Below, piece after piece: positions 9,853 to 19,189 of a stretch of 64,000 bases of DNA. Position numbers and translations under genes: made by a program. The notes beneath the pieces were generated by a model. The model did no database searches. It was not told the DNA's origin and saw nothing but the letters and a program-made list of their open reading frames with translations. Position 1 is the stretch's first letter; each line of letters opens with the position of its first letter. Source of the stretch: Siphonodentalium dalli. Its lineage: Eukaryota; Mollusca; Scaphopoda; Gadilida; Siphonodentaliidae. Location of the stretch: contig CP136062.1 in NCBI GenBank assembly GCA_032622095.1, positions 51,477,349-51,541,348 on the forward strand, read 5' to 3'.

Positions 9853-10065
9853 GATTTCGTGATGGGATTGTCAGTATTATCCAGAGGTAACCTGCAGGAC
9901 AGGTTACAGTGGGCGTTCAACTTGTACGACATCAACGGCGATGGTTTGATTACGCGGGAAGAGATGCTCGACATCGTAACGGCCATCTACGACATGATGG
10001 GAAGGTTCACCGAACCAATGATTGATGAGTGCACAGCCAAGGAACACGTAGACAGAGTATTTAAT
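9853..10065 (+). CDS. KCNIP: Kv channel-interacting protein, exon with EF-hand 3
   Basis: A 213-bp exon of 71 codons in phase 0, from acceptor TTCATTCAG to donor GTACGT. It starts [20 protein letters not shown], continues [17 protein letters not shown] and [18 protein letters not shown], and ends VDRVFN. The EF-hand 3 loop [12 protein letters not shown] is canonical (D1, N3, D5, G6, T9, E12), so Ca2+ binding is expected. The DMMG-F-T-EP stretch after the loop is diagnostic of KChIPs rather than neurocalcin or frequenin. In vertebrates this region is, as I recall, split into exons of 108 and 105 bp, and 108+105 equals 213. Here they are one exon. The 51-bp minisatellite abuts the acceptor. Confidence 0.96.
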
Positions 10066-10337
10066 GTACGTTCAATAAGGTTTCCTGATTATCTTATGGT
10101 ATAAGTTATAGGGCAATTCACTGCCATATATGGTGTCATGTGAGGCGAAGTGAGATTAATATCGGGCGAGGCACTGGACAAGCGCGATAATAATCTATCC
10201 GAGCCTCACAACTAAGATTCCTGTAACGCTTTTATCATGCTTTCCTGGTGAGAACTCAAATTACCTGTAATCAGTTCATTAGATTCTAATAAGTTAAATG
10301 TGCCATCTATGGCTATTAACTCGTGTAAAATCACATT
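10066..10337. other. Intron sequence after the EF-hand 3 exon
   Basis: No coding signal. Contains an imperfect inverted pair, GTGAGGCGAAG and GAGCCTCAC, about 70 bases apart (10139-10209), which may be a worn hairpin element. Confidence 0.3.
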
Positions 10338-10770
10338 GATGTGACATGGATGTAGAACGTCAACACATTCTGTCAATGGCTCATCGCCAGAAGAATGGTA
10401 ACAAATTTAGTTTGATAGTTTATTTAAGCTTTTAGATTTCATCAAACATATCAGAAGCAGATTTTGGTACATGTTACTATATTTTTTTATTTGCAAAAAA
10501 AAATTTCCGACAGATATCCCTATGGCGCAAAAATATACTGTAAATATGCTTGAGGTGACAGGGTTCCAAGAAAAAATAAGATGGCATCGACCCCTTATGA
10601 ATTCATATCCCCCGGGAGCTCTCAATATGGGGTCGATGTCAATCAATGTGAACCTAATATACCCTCATCTCCTGTCAGTAGGTCTCATTGGTCAATCTGG
10701 TATGCCAGCATGATATTATATATGGGATTGGTATTCACATTTACTCGTTCTTTACGAGTTTGACCAATTA
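10338..10770. repeat. Dispersed repeat shared with 53153-53595
   Basis: About 430 bp nearly identical to 53153-53595, differing by small indels such as an extra ATCC near 53335. It begins GATGTGACATGGATGTAGAA and ends TTTACGAGTTTGACCAATT. An internal hairpin pairs GGCATCGACCCC with GGGGTCGATGTC around CCCGGGAG. Open frames of 60-81 codons in it occur in both copies only because the copies are similar. Confidence 0.75.
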
Positions 10771-11156
10771 TTATAAAATTTAATTAAAACACAGAATATG
10801 ACAACAAAACTAAATTTGCTGTACAGATAACAGTAAATAAGATTTTAACCTGCAGTGGTTGTATAATTATGTTCAGGAGTGGATGTGTTAGGTTTGCTGT
10901 CAACATAGAATTGACATTGACTTAATATATTTTTCGCGATAATTCCCAGGACTATGTTAGACTCTCGTTATCCACCAATATGATTGATACAGAGCTGAAT
11001 TATTCAAAGGCTTTTTTTCTTCTAATGGATCACTGCTGACAACATATGTATTTGTGCACGTCATGTCATATGGCCAATAAATGAATTATTCTCGATGGGA
11101 TTGAACCAGTATGCGCTCAGATCTGGTTACTAATCCTCCACTAAGCCTACCATGTA
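10771..11156. other. Intron sequence, nothing recognised
   Basis: AT-rich intronic sequence without a recognised repeat or coding segment. Parts resemble 12740-12905 (CTGTCAACATAGAATTGACA against CTGTCAACTTAGTGTCGACA, then CACTGCTGACAACA against CACTGCCGATAACA), which suggests an old duplicated or dispersed segment. Confidence 0.4.
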
Positions 11157-11333
11157 TTAACCCTTTGAGTGCCAGGTCCGATTTTTGTATCAACCCATAT
11201 ACCCTGTGCCAATGCATCTCTTATATATGCGAGTCGACCATAGGTCGCCTCGCATATATAAGAGAATGCATTGGCCTAAAAAAAATCAGTTTTTTAGCAC
11301 TTTGAGATCGGCCCCTGGCACTCAAAGGGTTAA
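11157..11333. mobile_element. TTAA MITE, GAGTGCC family, short complete copy
   Basis: TTAACCCTTTGAGTGCCAGG on the left and its complement on the right, TTAA at each end, central CCAATGCAT-type palindrome at about 11210-11276. Inverted orientation relative to 1365-1605. Its right TTAA is shared with the next element. Confidence 0.82.
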
Positions 11334-11524
11334 CCGTTCCATAACTGGAGCTTCCTGAAATTTGGTGAAAACCCTGTGCAAATGCATTCTCTTCTGGAGA
11401 CTCGCATATACTGTATAAGATAATACATTGGCCTAATAATATTTACCTTGAGCTTGTAAGCCAGTGCACTGGCACAGGATATTTAATGCTGCACCATCAG
11501 AGGTCTCATCATCAAAGTGTTAGG
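11330..11524. mobile_element. Decayed TTAA MITE, CATGACTGGAGC family
   Basis: Starts TTAACCGTTCCATAACTGGA directly at the TTAA that closes the previous MITE. Contains GCATTCTCTTCTGGAGACTC, in which the hairpin tip is deleted, then GCCAGTGCACTGGCACAGGA, and ends near ATCATCAAAGTGTTAG, a mutated terminus. Confidence 0.6.
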
Positions 11525-11547
11525 GTTATCAATGCAGTTGTCAATAC

Positions 11548-11990
11548 CAAGCCTTGAAATAGTGTCTGACATTTGCAGAATGAGGTCCCCAGAGGGTGAA
11601 TTTAGTGATGCTACCCTGCACAGCAGGCTAGCATCACCAAATTCACCCTCTGGGGACCTCATTCTGCTTAGGCCTCATCTTCTGGTATGTATCTATAGTC
11701 TCAAATTAACATTGTATTAAGTTACTTTTTCACTTCAATTCAGTTTCTGTATCTCCTAGTTTGCAGAAGATAAAATACATAATCGAGGTGACTAATGGGT
11801 GCACATCACCAACTTCTACTGGGGAACTTCAATCTGATTCTAGGTCTCCCATAGCAGTTGAAGCCAAAGCAGAATGAGGTCCCCAGTGGGTGAATTTGGT
11901 GACTCTAGCCATCGTGCGGGATAGCATTACTAAATTAACCCTCTGGGGACCTCATTCTGCTAATGACACACACACTATTTCAAGGCTTGT
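11548..11990. repeat. GAATGAGGTCCCCAGAG family element, complete
   Basis: The outermost inverted ends are clear: CAAGCCTTGAAATAGTGT on the left and its complement ACACTATTTCAAGGCTTG on the right. Next inward are the two hairpin ends containing GAATGAGGTCCCCAG, then a unique centre. This copy defines the element's limits best. Confidence 0.8.
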
Positions 11991-12521
11991 TCTGATAAAA
12001 AGTTCAACAAATGGTTAATTGTTTATTGAAATAATTACCTGAACATTTCCTAAGGGAATTACATTCAAAGATGCATTATCCGAATTAACGCTCCTAAAAT
12101 ACAATTTCTTTGGCTTCCGGGGTAAAAAATATTTGATTCAAATGGAGGAACCCACCCATCAAATCTGATCAGATATACATTTTTGAAGTTTGTTATTTCT
12201 CGAGATGTGCAATTATTTGTGGCCCAGAAAAATGTTTTCAAACGGATCTTCTCAGACAAAACTTCATATTAAGATGGATAACTCTAAAATCAAGTGGTAA
12301 TACAGACAAATTTCGTGATACTCAAGTGATAATACTGCCATATTTTGTTGAACAAAATGTTGATAAATAACACGTTTTGGGAAATTTGATACCATAATTG
12401 ACAGTGGTTTGCATTATTTTGTTGCAATTAATCGATTCTGATAACTAAAGCATATTTTGAAGAAATTTTGGTGTTGTTGTATCTTGATGATATGGGGATC
12501 TTCTGATAGGATTGAGTACCT
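11991..12521. other. Intron sequence with a fragment of the CTTTACTAAATGG element
   Basis: At 11999-12062 the sequence AAAAGTTCAACAAATGG...TAATTACCTGAACATTTC resembles the right half of the MITE at 7809-8102. The remainder is AT-rich with no recognised feature. Confidence 0.4.
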
Positions 12522-12738
12522 TTAACCCTTTCAGTGCCAAGTCCGATTTTTGTATCAACCCATATTTCCTTGATCATTTTTCAAATTTATTGATTATATA
12601 ATAATGTGATACATTGATGGAAACAGCTCTAAGAGCTCTTTCCATCAATGTATCACATTATTATAATCAATAAATTTGAAAAATGATCAAGGAAATATGG
12701 GTTGATACAAAAATCGGACTTGGCACTGAAAGGGTTAA
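12522..12738. mobile_element. TTAA MITE, GAGTGCC-type ends with a different core
   Basis: 217 bp, palindromic over almost its whole length. Ends TTAACCCTTTCAGTGCCAAG and its complement, then GATTTTTGTATCAACCC, as in the GAGTGCC family. The interior is unrelated to that family's CCAATGCAT core: TTGATCATTTTTCAAATTTA, GTGATACATTGATGG, tip AGCTCTAAGAGCT. Confidence 0.88.
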
Positions 12739-13052
12739 ATTTGCTGTCAACTTAGTGTCGACATTGACTCAATAATATTTCACTGTTTAATTCCCAGAAC
12801 TGTAATTGGTTGACAGACTACCTTATTTTTTAACAGTTTGATTGATGCAGGGTTGAATTATTCATAGATTTTCTATTGGACCACTGCCGATAACACGATA
12901 TATGTGGGTGTAATTTGACTTTCTGCTTATGGTATGCCCACACTAGGGTGGTATGCCATGCGCGGTATGCACCGGGCGACACCCCAGCTCTTGAAGTCTC
13001 TGTTGTGTCTTTAACCTAAAAAGATGTTTTTCAGTTAAATTTTTATTTACAG
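12739..13052. other. Intron sequence before the EF-hand 4 exon
   Basis: Contains several GGTATGC words between 12931 and 12972 (TGGTATGCCATGCGCGGTAT) and ends in the acceptor TTTTTATTTACAG. Otherwise nothing recognised. Confidence 0.4.
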
Positions 13053-13115
13053 AAAATGGATTTGAATCGAGACGGAGTTATAACAGTGGACGAGTTTATG
13101 GACTCATGTTTGAGG
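13053..13115 (+). CDS. KCNIP: Kv channel-interacting protein, exon with EF-hand 4
   Basis: 63 bp, 21 codons, phase 0, between acceptor TTTACAG and donor GTGAGT. It reads KMDLNRDGVITVDEFMDSCL-R. The loop DLNRDGVITVDE is a canonical EF-hand (D1, N3, D5, G6, T9, E12). Exon length and boundaries agree with the KChIP exon that begins KMDKNKDG in vertebrates. The next exon joins in frame at DENI. Confidence 0.95.
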
Positions 13116-13142
13116 GTGAGTCATCGTTCAACCTTTGATTTA

Positions 13143-13533
13143 TTAACCCTTTACCCAACAAACCGGCCAAAACCGGCCAAATAAAGCTTCAACAGCCTAA
13201 AATATCTTCGGTCTGTCTCAATAGAACCATACAAATATGGATATCATTGGAACCGGCTCCTTGACCACATTGTGATAGTTACAGTTATGCCCTGTGCCAA
13301 TGCATTCTCTTATATATGCGAGTCGACCATAGGTCGCCTCGCATATATAAGAGAATGCATTGGCCTAAAAAAATCTTTTTTTTAACAATTTTTTCTTACA
13401 TTCTTTAACAATTTTATAATTTTTAATGTGTTAAGCCAATGCATTCTCTTATATATGCGAGGCGACCTATGGTCGACTCGCATATATAAGAGAATGCATT
13501 GGCACAGGGCCGTTCTGTTGGGTAAAGGGTTAA
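13143..13533. mobile_element. TTAA MITE, ACCCAAC family, complete
   Basis: 391 bp. Ends TTAACCCTTTACCCAACA and its complement, TTAA at both ends. Asymmetric: a unique arm (GCTTCAACAGCCTAAAATAT, CCATACAAATATGGATATC) is followed by two CCAATGCATTCTC palindromes (about 13297-13364 and 13437-13503). The two palindromes are in opposite orientation at their tips. Confidence 0.87.
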
Positions 13534-13632
13534 TGGATGCTCCCATTCAGTTTTAACAGCATACATATGAACAGTATATCCTATTTTTATGCATCTTCTG
13601 ATAAGATAATCAGACGACAGGCAGTATTATAG

Positions 13633-14340
13633 AAAGCCTGCATATAGGGTGTCTGTCATTTGCAGAATGAGGTCCCCAGAGGGTGAATTTAGTGAGGCTA
13701 TCCCACACAGAGGGCTATCATCACCAAACTTACCCTCTGGGGACCTCATTCTTCTTAAGCCTCAACTTCTGTGAAGCATCTATATTTTCAAATTAACATT
13801 GTTTTAGTGACTTTTTCCCTTCTGTTCAGTTTCTATAACCCCTAATTTGCAGAAGATCCTTGGTCTCCAATAACAGTTGAGGCCTATGCAGAATGAGGTT
13901 CCCAGAGGGCGAATTTGGTGATGTAGCCCACTGTGTGGGATCGCATCAATGAATTCTCTTATATATGCGAGGAAAAGAAAGAAAGAACATTCAATATATA
14001 TGCATATCTATATATTTATATAGATAAGATACATGGAGACAATGACTCCATATGAGTGGTCATTGCTTCAAATGCTTGCTTCAGTGAACCTGAACAAATT
14101 CACATTTCTTATCGAAATAGCAATGTATCGCTCGACATGAATGCACATCATATATAGCCTGCATAGATAATCTGCATGAAAAGATTCTCACATAGTATGT
14201 CATGCAATATCCGAAGGTTGCCTGACTAACTTTAAATGTAAGAAAAAATGGTAAAAAGTGTTTTTTTAGGCCAATGAATTCGCATCACTAAATTCATCCT
14301 CTGGGCACCTCATTCTGCAAATGACAGACTTGCAGGCTTG
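13633..14340. repeat. GAATGAGGTCCCCAGAG family element interrupted by about 330 bp
   Basis: Left end AAGCCTGCATATAGGGTGTC with its hairpin, centre, and second hairpin as far as GGGATCGCATCA (13948). The right continuation CGCATCACTAAATTCATCC starts at 14281. The 7-mer CGCATCA is present on both sides of the insertion. Confidence 0.72.
13949..14280. mobile_element. Insertion whose two ends join to rebuild a MITE arm
   Basis: Left end ATGAATTCTCTTATATATGC-GAGG. Right end AAATGTAAGAAAAAATGG through TTTTTAGGCCAATGAATT. In the intact ACCCAAC MITE (about 2766-2842) these pieces occur in the order right end then left end, so the insertion is circularly permuted. The middle (13973-14236) is unrelated AT-rich sequence. 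Flanked by CGCATCA duplications. Confidence 0.6.
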
Positions 14341-15151
14341 TGAATACACCATTTTACTCAAGAGTTTCATGATAATGACTTAAGTCATACCGTCTATGGT
14401 ATGGAAAAATATACCGCGATATGACTGAATATCGTGGAAAATTTCATTTGTCAAAATTTTCTGACTGATCTCACATTTATGACTTATAGTTCCCCAGTGA
14501 CAAATTATTCGCATTTAGCACGAAAAAGGGAGAAATACTTGTGTTTTATACGTTCTTTAATTTCCTGGGTGTCGCTTTAATACGGTTACAAAAATAACAT
14601 ACTAATTTTATTAGTATTTCAAATTAGTCTTTATCTTGTCTTAGTTTGTCTGTAGTGAAATTTGAACTGAGAATATTGAATACCTTACCATATAACTCAT
14701 TGTGATTATATAACAATCGGCATATTAGGTTTCTCAAATTAATAAACCTGGGTGTCAAGTAACCCACAATGGTGTGATGTGTTGATAATTTTCATATCGT
14801 CTCCCACAATATACCAACTATTATTTTTTTCTAAATCGACTATACAATATATACAAAATTATATCGCAATATGACTAAATACCGAAAAACTGTGAAGTCC
14901 AACTAGCTCCATTGAAAGTGCCTGAATAATGTCGGAGTGGCACCAGTTAGCTTTTTCGTCATCTATGCTTTACCAACTGAAAATGCATTTGGGTTCAATT
15001 CAGGACAAGCTTGCTTTTTAACGAATTATCTTGAATCTTTATTTGTCCCGAGAAAAAAATTTGGATTGGGGCTATAAAAATGAGTCCTTCATCCACCAAA
15101 AATGTTGTAAGGAACTTGAACAATATTTGACAAAATAAAAAAAAAGAAGAT
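14341..15151. other. Intron sequence, nothing coding recognised
   Basis: AT-rich. GATATGACTGAATATCG (14418) and CAATATGACTAAATACCG (14867) are short similar words in two places. TAGCTTTTTCGTCATCTATG at 14948 recurs at 52561-52590 and 52661-52690, so part of this stretch belongs to a dispersed repeat. Confidence 0.35.
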
Positions 15152-15401
15152 ATATTCATGACTGGAGCTGTGCTGGTGCATCATTTAAGATCCTGTGCCA
15201 GTGCATTCTCTTATATATGTGACTCTCCCATGGGGAGCCTCACATATATAAGAGAATGTATTGGCTTGCACGGTCAAGGTAAATTTAATTAGGCCAATGC
15301 ATTCTCTTATATTTATGCGAGACTCATATACATGTATAAGAGAATGCATTGGCAATGGGTTTTCGCAAAATTTCAGGAAGTTCCGGTCATGTAAGGGTTA
15401 A
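15152..15401. mobile_element. TTAA MITE, CATGACTGGAGC family, left TTAA decayed
   Basis: Contains TTCATGACTGGAGCTGTGC, a palindrome with tip CTCCCATGGGGAG, a second arm pair with tip GCGAGACTCATATAC, and the right end TTCAGGAAGTTCCGGTC...GGGTTAA. Both palindromes use CATTCTCTTATAT arms. Confidence 0.7.
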
Positions 15402-15479
15402 AAAGCTCCATTTTTTTTAATATCGTTGTGGAATCTGTGTACCAATGATTCATGACAAGAAATATGCTCCATTTTCCAC

Positions 15480-15944
15480 TTAACCCTTTACCCAACAAAA
15501 CGGCCAAAAACGCCCAAATAAAGCTTCAACAGCCTAAAATATCTTCGGTCTGTCTCAATAACACCATACAAATATAGATATCATTGGAACCGGTTCATTG
15601 ACCACATTGTGATGGTTACAGTTATACCCTGTGCCAATGCATTCTCTTATATATGCGAGTCGACCATAGGTCGCCTTGCATATATAAGAGAATGCATTGG
15701 CCTAAAATAATTCTTTTTTTAACACTTTTTACCATTTTTTCTTACATTCTTTAACAATTTTATAATTTTTTCTTACATTTTTTAACAATTTTTATAATAT
15801 TTTTCTACATTCTTTGACAATTTTATCATTTTTAATATGTGTTAAGCCAATGCATTCTCTTATATATGCGAGGCGACCTATGGTCGACTCGCATATATAA
15901 GAGAATGCATTGGCACATGGCCGTTCTGTTGGGTAAAAGGTTAA
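15480..15944. mobile_element. TTAA MITE, ACCCAAC family, with expanded spacer
   Basis: Ends TTAACCCTTTACCCAACA and its complement; TTAA both sides. Same layout as 13143-13533, but the spacer between its two palindromes is longer because a TTTTTTCTTACATT-TTTAAC motif is repeated about four times (15720-15830). Confidence 0.85.
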
Positions 15945-15998
15945 AATGAGTAGATCATAACTTGAATAATATTTGATGGATTTTCATTATATTTTCAG

Positions 15999-16046
15999 GA
16001 CGAGAACATCCAGAAAGGATTAGCATTCTTCGACACTGTGCTGTGA
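15999..16046 (+). CDS. KCNIP: Kv channel-interacting protein, last coding exon
   Basis: Acceptor TATATTTTCAG, then 15 codons and TGA: DENIQKGLAFFDTVL. This matches the KChIP C-terminus pattern DENIMRS-QLF-NVI in position and character. It follows EF-hand 4 directly and completes the protein. Together the four exons give 395 coding bases, about 131 residues, covering EF-hands 2 to 4. EF-hand 1 and the variable N-terminus, which in vertebrates carries isoform differences and Kv4 contacts, are upstream of the window. Confidence 0.94.
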   Translation, partial: DENIQKGLAFFDTVL

Positions 16047-16666
16047 GATGACACTTGTTTCCCATGTGATATTATGACATTTGTCTATTCCAACATATTG
16101 ATTTTCCTTGTTATAAAGTGATGTTAAATATGCAAGGGTTGGTCCAGGGTTGGACTTTGGTGCGGAGCCATTTCTTGGCTCCAGAAATGGCACCTCAGAC
16201 CAATATGAAAGAGGCAGTTAATGTGACAATGTAGTCACCAGATCTATAAATGCCAAATACCACATTACTGTATGTTTATAATCGATGAACAAATTTATAG
16301 AGCCAAATACCACATTACTGTACGTTAATCGATGAACAAATTTATAGAGCACATTCTGCAACAAACTTGCATCAATGTGCTTTACATCATTATTACTCCA
16401 GTTGTAATTTTATCCTGGCTTATGAGGCAGCATTCCAAGAAACATCAGGATTGTCATATTGACAATATCCATTGGCTCCTGATGAGGTACTTCTTTAAGG
16501 AGCCAATTTCTTGCGACTACTAAGGTGCAAGTTTTCTTGCCAAAGGGTTAGATCAAAATCAAGAAATTTCTAGCGACATTGAGTACAAGTTAGACTGTTC
16601 AAGCTATTGGTTCAAAGTGGCCAAAATTGTTTTATTCTTTACATCCACAAGAATATGAGTGTTGCA
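16047..16666 (+). other. Probable KCNIP 3' UTR and flank
   Basis: Sequence after the stop codon. No canonical AATAAA was seen in the first few hundred bases, so the polyadenylation site is not placed. A 50-bp tandem duplication with unit start GCCAAATACCACATTACTGT lies at about 16250-16352. Hairpin GAGCCATTTCTTGGCTCC with AGAAATGGC lies at about 16166-16190. Confidence 0.45.
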
Positions 16667-16883
16667 TACAGTAATGCTCTAATTAATCGACCTCTTAACC
16701 ACAGCAGAATTATGGGTAACTTTTCAGGATTTAGTCGGAAATATGGCTTGTTGCCATTCATCGGAAAGCTCTCGCCGAGAGCTTTCCGATGAATGGCAAC
16801 AAGCCATATTTCCGACTAAATCCTGAAAAGTTACCCATAATTCTGCTGTGGTTAAGAGGTCGATTAATTAGAGCATTACTGTA
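16667..16883. mobile_element. TA-flanked fold-back MITE (CAGTAATGC family), intact
   Basis: The cleanest copy: TA, then CAGTAATGCTCTAATTAATC, arms of about 105 bp almost perfectly complementary, tip CTCGCCGAG, mirrored end GAGCATTACTG and TA. TA duplication with CAGT-starting ends is typical of Tc1/mariner-type elements. The recurring peptide SNALINRLLNHSRIMGNFSG encoded in such copies is a by-product of the arm sequence, not a protein family. Confidence 0.9.
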
Positions 16884-17046
16884 TGAGTTTTTGTCAAATT
16901 GTTCGAGATAAGAAACCTCTGTTGCATTTACGCAGGTAAATTTATCAATGGTAAATGGCAAAATTTCCTGAAAAAATTCAAGTCATAGGACTCGCAGGAC
17001 CACAGTCAAAATAAGGAGCTGAAAGTTTCCTGTGTCATCCCGGGCT

Positions 17047-17283
17047 TTAACCCTCCCATGACTGGAGCTTCCTGAAATTTTGCGAAAACCCTGGGCCAAT
17101 GATTTCTCTTATATATGCGTGTCTTAACAATATTGGCTTAACAATATTTACCTCAACCTTGTAAGACACTGCATTCTCTTATATATGGGAGGCTCCCTAT
17201 TGGAGACTCGCATACATAGGAAAATGCACTGGCACAGGATATTTAATGCTGCACCAGCACAGCTCCCGTCATGAAAAGGTTAA
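17047..17283. mobile_element. TTAA MITE, CATGACTGGAGC family
   Basis: TTAACCCTCCCATGACTGGA at the left, then TCCTGAAATTTTGCGAAAAC. The first palindrome is damaged; the second has tip CTCCCTATTGGAG. Right end GCTCCCGTCATGAAAAGGTT-AA. The two ends differ: CATGACTGGAGC-TTCC on one, CATGACGGGAGC-TGTGC on the other. Confidence 0.8.
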
Positions 17284-17413
17284 AGCCGAATAATTGGGTT
17301 ATTTATCAATTTTGCAGTTTTCAAACTCTGATTGCATCTTTAATTTTGGTGATCCAGAGAGTTGGGGGGCTGAACCCGGTATAACAGGTTCAGAATAATC
17401 CAAGATCAACCCT

Positions 17414-17843
17414 CAAGTCTGAGTTTAGTGTGCCTGTCATTTGCAGAATGAGGCCCGAGAGGGTGAATTTAGTGACGCTATCCCACAGCTAAATTCACCC
17501 TCTGGGGACCTCATTCTGCTTAGGCCTCCTCTTCTCTGAAAAGTTTCTTTATTATCAAATTTCTATAGAAACTTCTTCACATAGATTCTATTTCTTTTTT
17601 ATTTCCCCATATTGGCAGATGACACATTGCATAATCGAGGTTCCCAGTGGGTGTACATCACAGTATTCACCATTTGGGAATGTCAATTTGAGTCTGTGTC
17701 TCCTATAGCAGATGAGGCCATTCAGAATGAGGTCCCCAGATGGTGAATTTGGTGTTGCTATATCGCTATGCGGGATAGGGCCACTAAATTCACCCTCTGG
17801 GGACCTCATTCTGCAAATGGCAGGCACACTAAACTCAGACTTG
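17414..17843. repeat. GAATGAGGTCCCCAGAG family element, complete
   Basis: Ends CAAGTCTGAGTTTAGTGTGC and its complement GCACACTAAACTCAGACTTG. The left hairpin has a shortened tip. The right half, from about 17733, begins the block that recurs at 27630 and 32358. Confidence 0.8.
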
Positions 17844-18236
17844 TCAACCCTTGATAAGGCATCATTTTAGATTTAAATATCATTTTAAAGTTTATACTTT
17901 CATATTTACTTCATCACAGTGAACCATCTCCTCATACCTACCCCTTTGATTACTTAATGAAATCTCCCGTCGAGTTCTACAAACATACATTGGAATTGTC
18001 CATTCTTCATTTGTAGGGATGGTCAACTAGCCTAAAGGAGTGTTTAGACGAATCCATTGCGTTCCAATTGAAATACAGACAATAACACTAAAGAAGCTTT
18101 CACAGACCTGCGGCTGAAGTATGCTGTAAAAATGCTGCGTGGCTATCCCTTTCACAGGACTGCGGCCAACATTGCATTTAACTCATTCGGCTACGTATAT
18201 AATATATAGATAGGACACTAAAACACTGGCTAGAAG

Positions 18237-18663
18237 CAAGCCTGAGTTTAGTGTGCCTGTCATTTGCCGATTGAGGTCCCCATAGAGTGAATTTAGTGAC
18301 GCTACCCTCTGGGAACCTCATTCTGCTTAGGCCTTATCTTCTCTGGAAAGTATCTTTATTATCAAATTTCTATAGAAACTTCTTCACATAGATTCTATTT
18401 CTTTTTTTAGTTTAGTTTCTCTATATCCCCAAATTGGCAGATGACACATTGCATAATCGAGATTCCCAATTGGTGAACATCACAGTATTCACCATTTGGG
18501 AACTTCAATTTGAGTCTGTCTCCTATAGCAGATGAGGCCATGCAGAATGAGGTCCCCAGAGGGTGAATTTGGTGATTCTAGCCCGCTATGAGGGATAGCG
18601 TCACTAAATTAACCCTCTGGGGACCTTATTTTGAAAATGACAGGCACACTAAACTCAGACTTG
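18237..18663. repeat. GAATGAGGTCCCCAGAG family element
   Basis: CAAGCCTGAGTTTAGTGTGC to GCACACTAAACTCAGACTTG. The left hairpin is reduced to one arm and a short remnant. The right hairpin is intact, with tip CCGCTATGAGGGATAGCG. Confidence 0.75.
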
Positions 18664-19077
18664 TCAACCCTTGATAAGGCATCATTTTAGATTTTAATAT
18701 CATTTTAAAGTTTATACTTTCATACTTACTTCATCACAGTGAACCATCTCCTCATACCTACCCCTTTGATTACTTAATGAATTCTCCCATCGAGTTCTAC
18801 AAACATACATTGGAATTGTTCATTCTTCATTTGTTGGGATGGTCAGTTAGCCAGATATTTGTATGGTTTGAAACATTGAGCCTAACCCGACAGCCACACA
18901 CATTGCCCGCATGCGTCAGCCGCAGGTCTGTAAAAGCAGCTTTAGGCATCTTGACGGCTGCCATGCATCCGTTAAGGTGTATCCATTAACGTGCACAACA
19001 TTTTCAATGGAAAGCCGCAATGCATACCTTATATGATAATTAAGCGCGTGCCTGCGAAGCAAAGGAAATTTGACTTG

Positions 19078-19189
19078 TACAGTAATGCCCTAATTAATCG
19101 ACTCCTTAACCACAGCAGAATTATGGGTAATTTTTCAGGATTTAGTCGGAAATGTGGCTTGTTGCCATTCATCGGAAAGCTCTCACTGA
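19078..19189. mobile_element. Fold-back MITE (CAGTAATGC family), left arm only
   Basis: TA, then CAGTAATGCCCTAATTAATC through CATCGGAAAGCTCTCACTGA. The element ends at the hairpin tip and the 29-bp minisatellite starts at that base; the right arm is missing. Confidence 0.8.

Larger units (their letters stand above)
17733..19189. repeat. Segmental duplication block D, copy 1
   Basis: About 1.45 kb that recurs at about 27630-29110 and 32358-33838 with small differences. It starts within one GAATGAGG element, includes another (18237-18663) and a repeated GAGTTCTACAAACATACATT segment, and ends in the left arm of a fold-back MITE. In the other two copies that MITE continues across its tip; here it stops. 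Confidence 0.8.
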
